A program made the position numbers and the translations under genes. From CAYGYG01 sp964354155 (GTDB taxonomy: Bacteria; Hydrothermota; Tepidihabitantia; SM23-42; CAYGYG01), in assembly GCA_964354155.1 (NCBI GenBank), contig CAYGYG010000029.1:1-31725 (forward strand): a stretch of DNA of 31,725 nucleotides, given 5' to 3'. Positions 16,313 through 25,537 of this stretch are shown here, in pieces (position 1 is the first letter of the stretch; each line of letters opens with the position of its first letter). The notes under the pieces were generated by a model. It was not told where the DNA came from. It saw nothing but the letters and a program-made list of their open reading frames with translations, and made no database searches.

Positions 16313-18082
16313 ATGCTGAAAGCAATGGATAGGCTGAAGCACAGCGTCCGCCTTGCCCCGACAACTCCCGGGGTATATCTCTTCAAGAATGACAAGAACC
16401 GCATCATCTATATCGGTAAGGCCGTCAACCTCCGAAACCGCCTGACCTCGTACTTCTCCGCTCCCGACGCCAAGACCAGGATGCTCCTGTCCCGGGCGGT
16501 CGATTTCGAAGTCATCCCGACCAGTTCCGACGTGGAGGCCCTCACCCTTGAGGAAAGCCTCATCAAGCTCAACAAGCCGGCCTATAACGTCCGGCTCAAA
16601 GACGACAAGAAGTTTCCCTACCTCAAGATCACGATTACCGAAGAATATCCCCGTATCTTCACAACCCGGAATCTGAAACTCGACGGTGCGGCTCTCTTCG
16701 GACCATACACCAGTGCCCGCTCGCTGCGGCAAACCGTGAACGCCGTCGCCCGCATCTTCGGACTGCGCACATGCCGTCTGCCCTTACCCAAACGCGCCTG
16801 TCTGAAGCACGCAATCAAGCGCTGTACCGGCCCCTGCATCGAGGCGGTCACCCGGGAGGACTACCGGAAAATCGTCAATGAAGTCGTCCTTTTCCTGAAT
16901 GGCAAGTCGGAACGCCTGCAACACGAACTGGAGAACCGGATGTGGCAGGCCGCCGGGAATGAAAATTACGAAGCCGCCCGCCAATTCCGCGACCAGCTCC
17001 GCGCCGTGCGCCAGATTCAACAGCGCCAGCATGTCGTAACCAAGGACGGCGTCGACCGTGACGTCATCGGGCTGGCCCGGGCCGGCCGCACCGCCGCCGT
17101 CGCCTTCTTCAAAATCCGCGATAACAAGCTCTTAGCACGCGAGATTTACCGGCTGGACGCAGTTCCGGCCAGCCCCGATTCCGAGATTATCGCTGCCTTC
17201 ATGCGTTCGACATACCTGCACCAGAGTTACTTCCCGGACGAGATTGTCGTACCTTTAAATCCCGATGACGCCGAGACGCTCCGGAATTGGTTTTTAACGC
17301 GGGGCAAGCAACTTGACTTCGCCTTCGGCCGCTATGAAGACAAGCGGGCCATCGCCCAATGGGCCAAACGCAGTGCTGAGGTCGAATTGGGCCTGACAAC
17401 CGGCATCGCCCCGCTGCCCCGCGGCCTCATGGAGCTTGGCGCCGCCCTTAAACACGCCGCGCCCCTGCACCGGATCGAGGCCTTCGACGTGTCAAACATC
17501 ATGGGCACCGCCGCGGTCGGTGCCTCGGTAAGTTTCAAGGACGGAGCCGCCGACAAATCGGCCTATCGCCGTTACAAAATCAAGCGCGTCCGTGGGCAGA
17601 ATGACTTTGCCATGATCCGCGAAATCGTAGCGCGGCGCCTAGCCCAGCTTGAAGAAGACCATCCGGATCTCTTGCTCATCGACGGCGGCAAGGGTCAACT
17701 CAACGCGGCTTTGGCCGGCATGGCCGAAAACAAGATTAGGGTCCTGGTCCTCGCCTTTGCCAAGCGGAGCGACCAGCTATTCCTGCCGGACCGCCGGGTC
17801 GTCATGATTCCGTCGGCCAGCCCGGCCCTCCACCTGCTCAAGCGAATCCGTAGCGAAGCGCACCGCTTTGCCATCGCCTACCATCGCAAGGTGCGAGGCC
17901 GGACCATCCGCAGCTCCCTCCTGGACCGGATTGTTGGCATCGGCCCGAGAAAGAAGACCGACCTGCTGCGCTATTTCGGCAGTATCGAGATGATGCGCGC
18001 CGCTTCGCTGGAGGAACTATCGAAGGTGAAGGGGATCCAAAAGGTGATCGCGGGACGAATCTACGAAGCGCTCCATGCCTGA
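16313..18082 (+). CDS. uvrC: Excinuclease ABC subunit UvrC
   Basis: The 589-residue product is UvrC, which makes both incisions in nucleotide excision repair together with UvrB. The GIY-YIG domain is at the N-terminus (GVYLFKNDKNRIIYIGKA, about 19-38). A Cys cluster (CRLP..RACLKHAIKRCTGPC) follows. A UVR motif lies near ENYEAARQFRDQL, the RNase H-like endonuclease half includes FDVSN and LIDGGKGQLNA, and a helix-hairpin-helix pair ends the protein (IVGIGPRKKTDLL, VKGIQKVIAGRI). Length is normal. An ATG at 16325 (MDRLKHSV) is an equally plausible start that aligns better with typical UvrC N-termini; neither has a clear RBS. It ends in TGA, 31 bases before the next gene, so an operon with the MBL-fold gene is likely. 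Confidence 0.95.
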   Translation: MLKAMDRLKHSVRLAPTTPGVYLFKNDKNRIIYIGKAVNLRNRLTSYFSAPDAKTRMLLSRAVDFEVIPTSSDVEALTLEESLIKLNKPAYNVRLKDDKKFPYLKITITEEYPRIFTTRNLKLDGAALFGPYTSARSLRQTVNAVARIFGLRTCRLPLPKRACLKHAIKRCTGPCIEAVTREDYRKIVNEVVLFLNGKSERLQHELENRMWQAAGNENYEAARQFRDQLRAVRQIQQRQHVVTKDGVDRDVIGLARAGRTAAVAFFKIRDNKLLAREIYRLDAVPASPDSEIIAAFMRSTYLHQSYFPDEIVVPLNPDDAETLRNWFLTRGKQLDFAFGRYEDKRAIAQWAKRSAEVELGLTTGIAPLPRGLMELGAALKHAAPLHRIEAFDVSNIMGTAAVGASVSFKDGAADKSAYRRYKIKRVRGQNDFAMIREIVARRLAQLEEDHPDLLLIDGGKGQLNAALAGMAENKIRVLVLAFAKRSDQLFLPDRRVVMIPSASPALHLLKRIRSEAHRFAIAYHRKVRGRTIRSSLLDRIVGIGPRKKTDLLRYFGSIEMMRAASLEELSKVKGIQKVIAGRIYEALHA

Positions 18083-18113
18083 GCCACTTTGCGGGCTTTT
18101 CCGGAGGTAACCA

Positions 18114-18773
18114 ATGGAGAGTTCTACTGTCGCGTCGGGTAAGGGATTCCGGATCGACCGGTTGGTTGTCGGTGAGCTTGCCACCAACTGCTACCTGCTT
18201 GTCAACCGCGGGTCCAGCCGGGCATTTCTCATCGACCCCGGGGCCGAAGGCGAAGCGATCCAAAGCGTCATCCGAGCCCAGTCGATCGAGATTGCGGCGA
18301 TCATCAACACCCACGGCCACCTGGACCATATCGGCGCCGACGAATTCCTAAGGACCGCCCTTGACGTACCGATCTGGATTCACGAGGCTGATGGGGACTG
18401 CTTGACCAATCCGCTTAAAAATCTGTCATTCATGACCGGCTTCGAAAGAAAAATGCTTCCGGCCGACCGATTGCTCAAGCATGGCGACAAACTTGAACTC
18501 GGCTCGGAAGCATTGAGCGTATTGCACACCCCGGGGCACACTCCCGGGTCAATCTGTCTTGCGGCGGACCGTTATGTCATTACCGGCGACACCCTGTTTG
18601 TTGATTCCATAGGCCGGACTGACCTGCCCGGCAGTGATGAAGATGAGATGTTCCGCTCCCTGAAGAAAATCCTGGCGGCAACAAAGGGCGACCCGCTCAT
18701 CCTGCCCGGGCATGGCGGCTTTGACAACTTCAAACTGATTCGCCGCACCAATCCATTCCTCGATGGCGGATGA
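18114..18773 (+). CDS. MBL-fold metal-dependent hydrolase (glyoxalase II-like)
   Basis: This 219-residue protein has the metallo-beta-lactamase motifs: THGHLDH (66-72), HTPGHTPGS, GDTLF and a final PGHG. These supply the His and Asp ligands of a two-metal site. The family includes hydroxyacylglutathione hydrolases and many thioester or sulfur-related hydrolases. Without the C-terminal glyoxalase II domain the substrate is not clear. The RBS GGAGG lies seven bases before the ATG. It follows uvrC closely and ends in TGA. A cytoplasmic enzyme is expected, since there is no signal peptide. Confidence 0.88.
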   Translation: MESSTVASGKGFRIDRLVVGELATNCYLLVNRGSSRAFLIDPGAEGEAIQSVIRAQSIEIAAIINTHGHLDHIGADEFLRTALDVPIWIHEADGDCLTNPLKNLSFMTGFERKMLPADRLLKHGDKLELGSEALSVLHTPGHTPGSICLAADRYVITGDTLFVDSIGRTDLPGSDEDEMFRSLKKILAATKGDPLILPGHGGFDNFKLIRRTNPFLDGG

Positions 18774-18784
18774 GCGGCAAGGCC

Positions 18785-19001
18785 GCGGCAAAGCAGCTAT
18801 CAAGCAATCGAGCAATTAAGCAATTACGCAATTAAGCCAAGAAGCTGAGAAACAAAGCCGAATACTTGTCTCGCTACTTCCCACTTGCTAAAGGAGATCG
18901 GTTTGCATCATAAATGATCTCTTTGAGCATTACTCCATTACTCCAATCTTCCGTTATTCCAATACTCCATTATTCCAACATTCCATTATTCCATTTCCCA
19001 T
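18785..19001. repeat. Word repeats: CAATTGC type then ATTCCA type
   Basis: AAGCAATCGAGCAATTAAGC type words (18788-18836) are followed by TCGCTACTTCCCACTTGCTA and then a run of TCCATTATTCCAACATTCC type words (18928-19000). The gap between the converging genes holds no gene. Confidence 0.7.
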
Positions 19002-19334
19002 TCATCGGATGAAAATCAAGTACCCCGCCGCGATCCCGGCGGCGTCGTAGATCAAGTCTTTCCAGCTGAAGTGACCCTTGCGCTTCTTGTCGTAGATCTC
19101 CTTGCCCAGTCCGGCCAAAGCGGTCAGCGATACACTGAGGACCCGGCCTTGGTCCCACTCCCCGGCCAGATGCCGTTGGTGGACGTGGTAGGTCACGCCG
19201 ACCAGATTCATGCTCACGGAGAAATGGAGGATCTTGTCCGACGAGACCCAGTCGTCTCGGACCACCGGGGCCGGCTGTCCTGCCAACGTGTCGCCGGTGG
19301 TGGCCAGCGTCAATAGCAGAATCACGGTTATCAT
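19002..19334 (-). CDS. YfiM/DUF2279-like small exported protein
   Basis: This 110-residue protein has an N-terminal hydrophobic signal (MITVILLLTLATTGDTLAG). It then carries DKILHFSVS near residue 33 and GKEIYDKKRKGHFSWKDLIYDAAGI near the C-terminus. The pattern DK-HF, GKE-D and DL-YD-G resembles the YfiM/DUF2279 family of putative lipoproteins and VanZ-like proteins, for which no enzymatic role is established. I see no clear lipobox Cys. It may be membrane-anchored through its last hydrophobic segment. It is flanked on both sides by repeat DNA and stands alone. It stops with TGA. Confidence 0.7.
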   Translation of the reverse strand: MITVILLLTLATTGDTLAGQPAPVVRDDWVSSDKILHFSVSMNLVGVTYHVHQRHLAGEWDQGRVLSVSLTALAGLGKEIYDKKRKGHFSWKDLIYDAAGIAAGYLIFIR

Positions 19335-19344
19335 TTCCTAGTTA

Positions 19345-19480
19345 TCTTCAAGTAGGCAAGTAGCGAGCAGCCAGCGGAGAATAACAATGAGCAATGAGTT
19401 CCTGCATTCAGCATCTGATGTTCTGACTGCTGATATCCTACCCACTGATATTCTGATGAGCTGATCCACTTGCCTTCATC
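19345..19480. repeat. Composite word repeat, copy 1
   Basis: The order is AAGTAGCGAGCAGC words, then AACAATGAGCAATGAGTTC, then TTCAGCATCTGATGTTCTGA and further CTGAT words. The same order and nearly the same text recur at 28921-29040, so this is a dispersed composite repeat of roughly 110 bases. Confidence 0.65.
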
Positions 19481-19494
19481 GTCAATAGCGCCCT

Positions 19495-20664
19495 CTATCT
19501 TCCGCCGGCCACGCAATACTCCCGTACCACCCCGGCGACAAACTCGACCTCGGCCGGTTCCAGTTCGGGAAACATCGGCAGGGCAACCGCTTCCCTTGCG
19601 TACTGCTCGCTCACCGGAAAATCACCCGCTTTGTACCCAAGACCGCGGTACGCCGGGGTCAGGTGGATCGGCTGGGGATAGTAGACCGCCGTGCCGACGC
19701 CGCGGCCCGCCAGGTGATCAATGAATCGGGCGCGGTCCGGTACCCGGATCACGAACCGGTTGTAGACATGGACGCTGTTCTCTCTCTCGGCCGGCAGTAA
19801 GATACCCGGCAATCCGTCAAGCAGCCGGCGGTAAAGCGCGGCATGGTGCCGCCGCTGTTCGGTCCACACCTTAAGGTGCTTAAGTTTGACACTCAGCATG
19901 GCGCCCTGCAATCCGTCCATCCGGTAGTTATAACCGATCACCTCGTGATGGTCCCGGTGCTTCTGACCATGGTCCCGCAGCATCCTGATCTTGAGATCCA
20001 GTTCGGCATTGTCGGTGATGATGGCGCCGGCCTCTCCGCACGCCCCCAGGTTTTTGGACGGATAGAAACTGAAGCAACCGATATCGCCGAAGGTTCCGAC
20101 CGGCTTGCCCCGGTGCTCGGCAAGATGCGATTGAGCACAGTCCTCGACGACGGCCAGGCCGTACTTAACGGCATAGGAGCAAATCTGCGCGATGGCCGCG
20201 GGCTGGCCGAAAAGATGCACCGGAACAATCGCCTTGACCGGCCGGCGCGTCTCGCGATCCAGCAGGGTCTTGCGGCCGGGGTCAAACAAGGTCCGGCGCT
20301 CAAGAAACTCGGCCAGCCGCTCCATCGACATCGTGCCGTACGCTTCCTCGATATCGATGAAGACCGGATGGGCCTGCGCATGGGAAATGGCCTCGGCGGT
20401 TGCGATGAACGAAAACGGCACGGTGATAACCTCGTCGCCCGGCCCGATCCCGCACGCGACCAGGGCCCCGTGCAGCGCCGACGTGCCCGAATTGACCCCC
20501 ACACAGTGACGCACCCCGGTCGTCGCGGCAAATTCCTCCTCGAACCGGGCCACAAAAGGACCACCGGCAAAGGCGGCCCGTTCAATCACCTGGCCCGCGG
20601 CATGCTTCAACTCTCCGCCGATCGCGGCGATCTGTCTTATCAAATCGAAACAGGGAACTTGCAT
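19495..20664 (-). CDS. DegT/DnrJ/EryC1/StrS-family PLP aminotransferase
   Basis: The 389-residue product is a sugar aminotransferase of the DegT family. It shows VNSGTSALHGAL for cofactor phosphate binding, VVEDCAQSH (Asp175 contacts the pyridine N), and SFYPSKNLGACGEAG, where Lys204 should form the PLP Schiff base. The C-terminal half has GYNYRMDGLQGAML and YYPQPIHLTPAYRGLGY, typical of the family. Such enzymes make amino sugars for surface glycans or glycoprotein modification. The start at 20664 (MQVPCFDL) is chosen over an upstream ATG at 20790, because the longer form would translate a terminator hairpin; GGAAAG precedes the chosen start. No other sugar-nucleotide genes are adjacent except the epimerase-like gene upstream, so the substrate is unknown. 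Confidence 0.92.
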   Translation of the reverse strand: MQVPCFDLIRQIAAIGGELKHAAGQVIERAAFAGGPFVARFEEEFAATTGVRHCVGVNSGTSALHGALVACGIGPGDEVITVPFSFIATAEAISHAQAHPVFIDIEEAYGTMSMERLAEFLERRTLFDPGRKTLLDRETRRPVKAIVPVHLFGQPAAIAQICSYAVKYGLAVVEDCAQSHLAEHRGKPVGTFGDIGCFSFYPSKNLGACGEAGAIITDNAELDLKIRMLRDHGQKHRDHHEVIGYNYRMDGLQGAMLSVKLKHLKVWTEQRRHHAALYRRLLDGLPGILLPAERENSVHVYNRFVIRVPDRARFIDHLAGRGVGTAVYYPQPIHLTPAYRGLGYKAGDFPVSEQYAREAVALPMFPELEPAEVEFVAGVVREYCVAGGR

Positions 20665-20689
20665 TGTTCTTTCCGACAGGACGGTCTCA

Positions 20690-20728
20690 AAGAATAAGGT
20701 GGGGAGCGCGGGGCGCGCTCCCCACCTT
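20690..20728 (-). terminator. Rho-independent terminator of the two-component operon
   Basis: A perfect 15-pair stem, AAGGTGGGGAGCGCG (20696-20710) against CGCGCTCCCCACCTT (20714-20728), encloses a three-base loop. Read on the minus strand it continues into TTATTCTTT. It lies downstream of the response regulator gene and before the aminotransferase start. Confidence 0.85.
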
Positions 20729-20842
20729 CGCTGATAGGGTTCAGGGTATAGCGTCTGGCAGAATTCTACGGCTTCCGGTGAAAATTGCAACCGGGCGAAT
20801 ACCTGATTTTGTACTAAGGGAAAGACCTGAGCTCGATCGCCG

Positions 20843-21490
20843 CTAATCGATCTTCACGAGGCCGGTGCGAATCGCGAACTTGACCAAGCCCACGACGTTA
20901 TGCGCGCTGAGCTTCTTCATCATGTTCTGGCGGTGGGTCTCGACGGTCTTGAGACTCAAGTTGAGAATCCCCGCCACCGACTTGTTGCTCTTGCCTTCTG
21001 CGACCAACTGCAGAATCTCGCGCTCCCGGCTGGTCAGGTTGTTCAGAAGAGTACGCTCGCTGTCCCGGCTGGCGTTCCGGAACTCATCCAAGACATACTG
21101 GGAGTGAGCGCCTTCAAGGTAGATCTCGCCCTTGGTGACTTTATCGATGGCCAGCAGCAATTCCCGTGAGGCCGTTTCTTTCTGAAGATAAGCCATGGCC
21201 CCGGCTTTCAGGGCCTCAAGGACATATTCCCGTGAATTGTACATCGAGAGCACGACGACTTTGATGCGCGGGGAATGACGCCGAATGCGCCGGGTCGCTT
21301 CAATCCCGTTGAGCCCGGGCATGGCAATGTCCATGATCACAACGTCCGGGGCAAGCTTCCTGGCTTTGCTGACCGCTTCCCGGCCGTTGGCCGCCTCACC
21401 CACAACCTCAATCGATTCGCGTTCTCTCAGTATCGCCTTGAGCCCTTCGCGCAGGATCTTATGGTCATCTGCGATGAGGATCTTTAGCAT
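20843..21490 (-). CDS. NarL/FixJ-type response regulator with LuxR HTH
   Basis: This 215-residue protein has a receiver domain with acidic pair DD (8-9), phospho-acceptor Asp54 (VVIMDIAMPG) and the KET switch Lys near residue 104. The C-terminus is a LuxR-type HTH (LTSREREILQLVAEGKSNKSVAGILNLSLKTVETHR). It is the partner of the histidine kinase gene directly upstream; four bases separate the kinase stop from this start, so they are translationally linked. Regulators of this group bind DNA as dimers after phosphorylation. The target genes are not evident from the window. Confidence 0.95.
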   Translation of the reverse strand: MLKILIADDHKILREGLKAILRERESIEVVGEAANGREAVSKARKLAPDVVIMDIAMPGLNGIEATRRIRRHSPRIKVVVLSMYNSREYVLEALKAGAMAYLQKETASRELLLAIDKVTKGEIYLEGAHSQYVLDEFRNASRDSERTLLNNLTSREREILQLVAEGKSNKSVAGILNLSLKTVETHRQNMMKKLSAHNVVGLVKFAIRTGLVKID

Positions 21491-21494
21491 AAAT

Positions 21495-24017
21495 TCACTG
21501 ACCTTTCTTTCGAGGGTAACGGCCCGGCAGCGAAATGCTGACCTCCGTTCCCTTCCCTGTCTTGGAACTAATCGTCATCTGTCCCCCGATCGATTCGACC
21601 CGTTCGCCCATCGCCGACAGGCCGATGCCGGTGGCGCCGCGGCGCAGTAATACCCGGTTTTGGTTAAAACCCCTTCCCCAATCAACCACCGAAATTCTCA
21701 CGCCGCCTTCGGTCGCATCGATACTGAGCCTCCCCTTGCTGGAGCCGCTGTGCTTGGCCATGTTATTGAGCGCCTCCTGAACCAGCCGGAAAATCACGTT
21801 CTCCGTTGCCACCGGCAAACGGCGGGCAACACTCAGCCGCAATTCCAGTTCGATGCCGGTACGGCGCCGGAAACCATCGGCGTACGACTCCATGAAAGCG
21901 GCCAGGCCGACGTCTTCCAGGGCGGCCGGATACATATCGTAGATCATCTGCCGGCTGGCTTTGATCGATTCGTCGATGCTGTCTTCGACGTCTCCGATCA
22001 ACTCCCGAACGCCTTTCTTCTCCTGCCGAAGGTCCTTCTTCAGCAGACCGAGCGTGATCTTGGCGCTGGCCAGGGTATGACCTACCTGATCGTGCAGTTC
22101 GCGTGCCAGACGGCGCTTGACCTCGTCCTCGGTCCGGAGCAGGTTGGTCGCCAGTCGCTTGAGCATCAACTGACTCCGTTTCGTCTCCTGGTACAGGCGG
22201 GCATTATCCAGCGCAACCATTACCTCCTGCGCGATCAAGCCGGCCAGAATCTTGTCCTCCTCGGTGAACGTAACGTCGCCGCTTGCGCCGAGCATTAACA
22301 GGGCTCTGACCCGGCCGTCGCAGGCAAGGGGTACGAGAACGATCCGGTTTGCGGCCAGGCCCTGCGCAAAGAGCCGTTTGAACTGGCGGCCCGGTCCGTC
22401 CCTCGTCAAAACCACAACTTCGTTCGCTTCCCCCACCCCGGCGGCCGCCAGATTGGCTGGCCGCGGCCACCGTCCCAGATAGCGCAGCGCGGCCGGCGCC
22501 AGCCCCTGGGCCGCAACCAGCCGCAGCGTGCCTTCCCGGTCGACAAACGAAACACCAGCGTCCATCTTGAGAGCACGCAATATCTCCTTCAACGCACGAT
22601 TCATGATGTCCTCGGCATCGAGCCGGCGCGATACCGCCTTGATCACGGTGTCGAGAATGGCCTGTTGATGAAGCAGCCGGGCCGCGAACTGCTCGGACTT
22701 CATGATCGGCGACAGGTCGCGGAGATGCTGGATCACCGATGTGACCCGGCCGTTCTCGATGACCGGAAACAACCGGCAGCTGAAATATGACCCGTTGACC
22801 AGCCGGACTTCACTCACCCGTCCGCTGCCGGACCGGACCACGACACCAAGCTTACAGCCGGTACAGCGGTCATTCTCCTGGCAGCTCTGGGCCTGGGGCA
22901 ACACGCCCTGCCACAGCCGAAGGTATGACGCATTGCCCTTCCGGAGCGCACCGTCGATGCCCATCACCGCCAGCGGCTCGTCAATGCTCTCCAGCAAGAG
23001 ATCCATCCCGCGCCGGCCGGCACTGCTTTCACGAATCAGGGTCAAGGTGCCGATGATGGTCGCCAGCTGGCGGCTGAAGTTCTCCAGCATGTCGATGCCG
23101 GGATCGTCAAAGCCGATTTCCCGGCCCACCACGAGCAAGGCGACAACTTGCCCCTGGGCCTGCGCCGGGAGAACCAGGAAATGCTCGATGCCATGCTCGG
23201 CGGTCAATTGCCGACAGCGGCTTTCGTTCATCATGGGCCGAGCCAGATCATAAAGTGACTTCGTGCTGTAGGTCCGCGGCGACTGTATCGCCCTGGCCAG
23301 GAGATTATCGGCCTCCCCCAGCTCGGCAAGTTTGATCGTCCGTGGCCCGGGCAGCAATCCATCCACGGCGCCCTTAAGCTCATCCGTCACCGAACGGTGG
23401 CCTAAGCTGACCGCTTCGCCCGCATTGTCAACCATCACAATCTCCGCATACCGGCAATCGAAATCCTCGATAGCGGCCCGCGTAGCCCGGAACAGGACAT
23501 CACCGAGCTCGGTGCACTCGTTGAGTTCGGCCAGCAGGCGATTGAGCCGGTGCATCTTGCGGCTGCGCTCTTTCTCCTTACCCTCAAGGGCGAGCTGTGC
23601 GGTAATATCCTTGATATAACCATAATAGGTCCGGCGTCCCGGCGCTGCGCCGTCGGTCCCGGTAACCCTCTCATGCAGCCAAATCTGACTGCCGTTACGG
23701 TGCGTCACGCGGAAAGCAAGGTCGATCTCCTTGTTGTCTTCAAGCTGGGTGTGGGCCTGAATCACCATGGGCTGGTCCTCGGGATGGATCAACCCGGCAT
23801 AGTCGGTGATCTCCTCGATCCGGTAACCGATCATCCGCTCGAGCGGCGGCCCGAATAATTCGAGCCGGCCCGCGGCGTCAAGCTTGAAGAATATGGTGCC
23901 GAGGTGGTCGGCGATGAACTTGAGCAGCCGGGGATCTCGCATCACGCTCCGGACGATCGACTCGGATCGTCCGTCACCAGGGCGCTCCGTGATCGCGCGT
24001 TCGACTTTTACTTCCAT
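21495..24017 (-). CDS. Sensor histidine kinase, PAS-GAF-PAS-GAF-HisKA_3-HATPase
   Basis: The 840-residue kinase has an N-terminal PAS domain (about 30-145), a GAF-like domain (about 170-320), a second PAS (about 330-430) containing a Cys cluster SCQENDRCTGCKLG, and a second GAF (about 450-600). HisKA_3 dimerisation follows, with His642 in RELHDQVGH, and then an HATPase with EALNNMAKHS, GRGF and GIGLSAMGERVES. There are no membrane segments, so it senses an internal signal. The Cys cluster could bind metal or respond to redox state (inference). It pairs with the LuxR-type regulator downstream. An RBS (AAGGTG) precedes the start, and twelve bases separate it from the epimerase gene upstream, suggesting one operon. 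The gene ends in TGA. Confidence 0.93.
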   Translation of the reverse strand: MEVKVERAITERPGDGRSESIVRSVMRDPRLLKFIADHLGTIFFKLDAAGRLELFGPPLERMIGYRIEEITDYAGLIHPEDQPMVIQAHTQLEDNKEIDLAFRVTHRNGSQIWLHERVTGTDGAAPGRRTYYGYIKDITAQLALEGKEKERSRKMHRLNRLLAELNECTELGDVLFRATRAAIEDFDCRYAEIVMVDNAGEAVSLGHRSVTDELKGAVDGLLPGPRTIKLAELGEADNLLARAIQSPRTYSTKSLYDLARPMMNESRCRQLTAEHGIEHFLVLPAQAQGQVVALLVVGREIGFDDPGIDMLENFSRQLATIIGTLTLIRESSAGRRGMDLLLESIDEPLAVMGIDGALRKGNASYLRLWQGVLPQAQSCQENDRCTGCKLGVVVRSGSGRVSEVRLVNGSYFSCRLFPVIENGRVTSVIQHLRDLSPIMKSEQFAARLLHQQAILDTVIKAVSRRLDAEDIMNRALKEILRALKMDAGVSFVDREGTLRLVAAQGLAPAALRYLGRWPRPANLAAAGVGEANEVVVLTRDGPGRQFKRLFAQGLAANRIVLVPLACDGRVRALLMLGASGDVTFTEEDKILAGLIAQEVMVALDNARLYQETKRSQLMLKRLATNLLRTEDEVKRRLARELHDQVGHTLASAKITLGLLKKDLRQEKKGVRELIGDVEDSIDESIKASRQMIYDMYPAALEDVGLAAFMESYADGFRRRTGIELELRLSVARRLPVATENVIFRLVQEALNNMAKHSGSSKGRLSIDATEGGVRISVVDWGRGFNQNRVLLRRGATGIGLSAMGERVESIGGQMTISSKTGKGTEVSISLPGRYPRKKGQ

Positions 24018-24029
24018 AGCACCTTCATC

Positions 24030-25034
24030 TTACATCTGACGCAGGAAGGACTCAGCAAGTTCGATCTCCTTGGCCCGGAATTTCAGGTTGGCCGGCTTCT
24101 CCCCCCGGTACTCGTTGAAAAACCAGTTGATGGTCCTTTTCAGATACCGGCGCAATCCGGTGGGGCGGAAACCAAGATCGGCTTCCGCCTTGGCGGTATC
24201 CACGTAAGAAACCCAACGGCCGCTCAACGGCGAGAAGCTCGAATTCAAACCTCGCGTCATGAGCTCCTGACTGCTGACAAAGACAAACCTGGTCTTCTTT
24301 TTCATCAAAGCAGCCGCAAGTTCGATAAACGTCTTAAGATCCAGCACTTCTTTTTGCGCAAGGTTATAGGCCTGCCCCAGCGTCGAACGGTCGCCAAGGA
24401 CCCGGCTGACCTGTAGGGCCAGGTCACCGACGTAGAGGTGCCGGAGCACGGTCTCGCCGCCGTCGGGCAGAATGATCGGTCCGCCGTCGGCAATGCGCAG
24501 AAAATAGGAATACGCCCTCAGCGTGTGGTCGCGCTCGCCGTGCATGATCGGCAGGCGGAAGATGGTCGCGGGAAAACTGCGGGCGGCGTGTGCCTCAAGC
24601 AGCGCGGTCTCGCATCCCCGTTTGCCCACGCCGTAGAACCAGGAGTCTTCTTCGCCGGGCGGACAGCTGATGAGCGGTTGGTCGAAGTCTTCCTCCCGGC
24701 TCGGCAGTCGCCGGTTTTCGGTGACCAGATACACCTGCCCGCTCGAGATAAAAACGTAGTGGCCGATCTGTCCGTGGAAAGTCTTGATCGCGGCGGCGAC
24801 GTTTTCCGGCTTGTACCCGATGACATCGACCACCGCATCAAAATGCCGATCTTTGAACATCCGGGCGAAGCCGTTGTCATCCCGGCGGTCGCCGTGATAG
24901 CGCTCCACCGACGGTCCGAAATCGTCCGGTGTCTGGCCCCGGTTGAACAATGCCACCTTGTGGCCGTCCCGGATCAGCCGCCGGGCGATATGGTACCCAA
25001 CGAAATTGGTTCCGCCGATGATCAGTACATGCAT
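24030..25034 (-). CDS. NAD-dependent epimerase/dehydratase (atypical SDR)
   Basis: The 334-residue product has the NAD-binding GGTNFVG loop (7-13) and the catalytic pair Tyr134 and Lys138 in YGVGK. The catalytic Ser lies in VFISSGQVY. A C-terminal substrate domain contains RHLYVGDLA and DLGFRPTGL. It belongs with extended or atypical SDRs that act on sugar nucleotides. It is the first gene of a probable operon with the two-component pair, which is an unusual partner. Its own promoter is not obvious; TTTGGTTTATCTGGTTT-type words lie just upstream at 25055-25100. Substrate unknown. Confidence 0.9.
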   Translation of the reverse strand: MHVLIIGGTNFVGYHIARRLIRDGHKVALFNRGQTPDDFGPSVERYHGDRRDDNGFARMFKDRHFDAVVDVIGYKPENVAAAIKTFHGQIGHYVFISSGQVYLVTENRRLPSREEDFDQPLISCPPGEEDSWFYGVGKRGCETALLEAHAARSFPATIFRLPIMHGERDHTLRAYSYFLRIADGGPIILPDGGETVLRHLYVGDLALQVSRVLGDRSTLGQAYNLAQKEVLDLKTFIELAAALMKKKTRFVFVSSQELMTRGLNSSFSPLSGRWVSYVDTAKAEADLGFRPTGLRRYLKRTINWFFNEYRGEKPANLKFRAKEIELAESFLRQM

Positions 25035-25054
25035 TGATGAAGCGTTAGAACGTC

Positions 25055-25537
25055 CTTTTGGTTTATCTGGTTTATTAAGTTAATTTGGTTTGTTTGGTGG
25101 CTATCGTTAGAGCGTTTGTCCCGTACGGGACATTGATTCAAACAGATGCGGAACTGATGCACACTGATGAGAGTGGATCAGGACATCAGGGGATCAGTGG
25201 GAGGGGTATCAGCAGATCAGCAAATCAGCGAAGGAAACAAGGAATGTGTCTCGATGAGACGGAATGGGTCCCCCTCGGTGCACTCGGGACGATGAAGCAT
25301 CGGATTTCGGAGATATGACGCTACCCATTATTCCACTATTCCATCTTGCGACTTTCCTCATTACTCCGATATTCCAATTCATCCTTCCATCACTCCAACA
25401 TTCCACAATTCCATTACTCCAAGTCTTCATCACTCCACTATTCCAATATTCCATTACTCCATAATCCCATTTCTTCACTTTCCCCTCACTCCATTATTCC
25501 AACATTCCATTGTTCCATTTCCCATCATTCCACTTTC
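25055..25537. repeat. Large gap of word repeats (TTTGGTTT, CTGAT and ATTCCA families)
   Basis: Three word families follow each other: TTTGGTTTATCTGGTTTATT (25060-25100), GATCAGGACATCAGGGGATC type words (25145-25230), and a long run of ATTCCATTACTCCAAGTC type words (25320-25540). The last includes the phrase CCAAGTCTTCATCACTCCA, which recurs at about 29550, 29633 and 30958. Open frames here translate to low-complexity peptides such as YWNSGVMKTW and are not believable genes. Confidence 0.75.

Noticed and set aside
19843..20697. 284-residue plus-strand open frame opposite the DegT aminotransferase
   Set aside because: The minus strand carries the complete PLP enzyme with its catalytic Lys; the plus frame shows no motif.
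20665..20790. Longer N-terminus of the DegT aminotransferase starting at 20790
   Set aside because: It would translate a perfect 15-pair terminator hairpin and adds residues unlike the family, which begins near MQVPCFDL.
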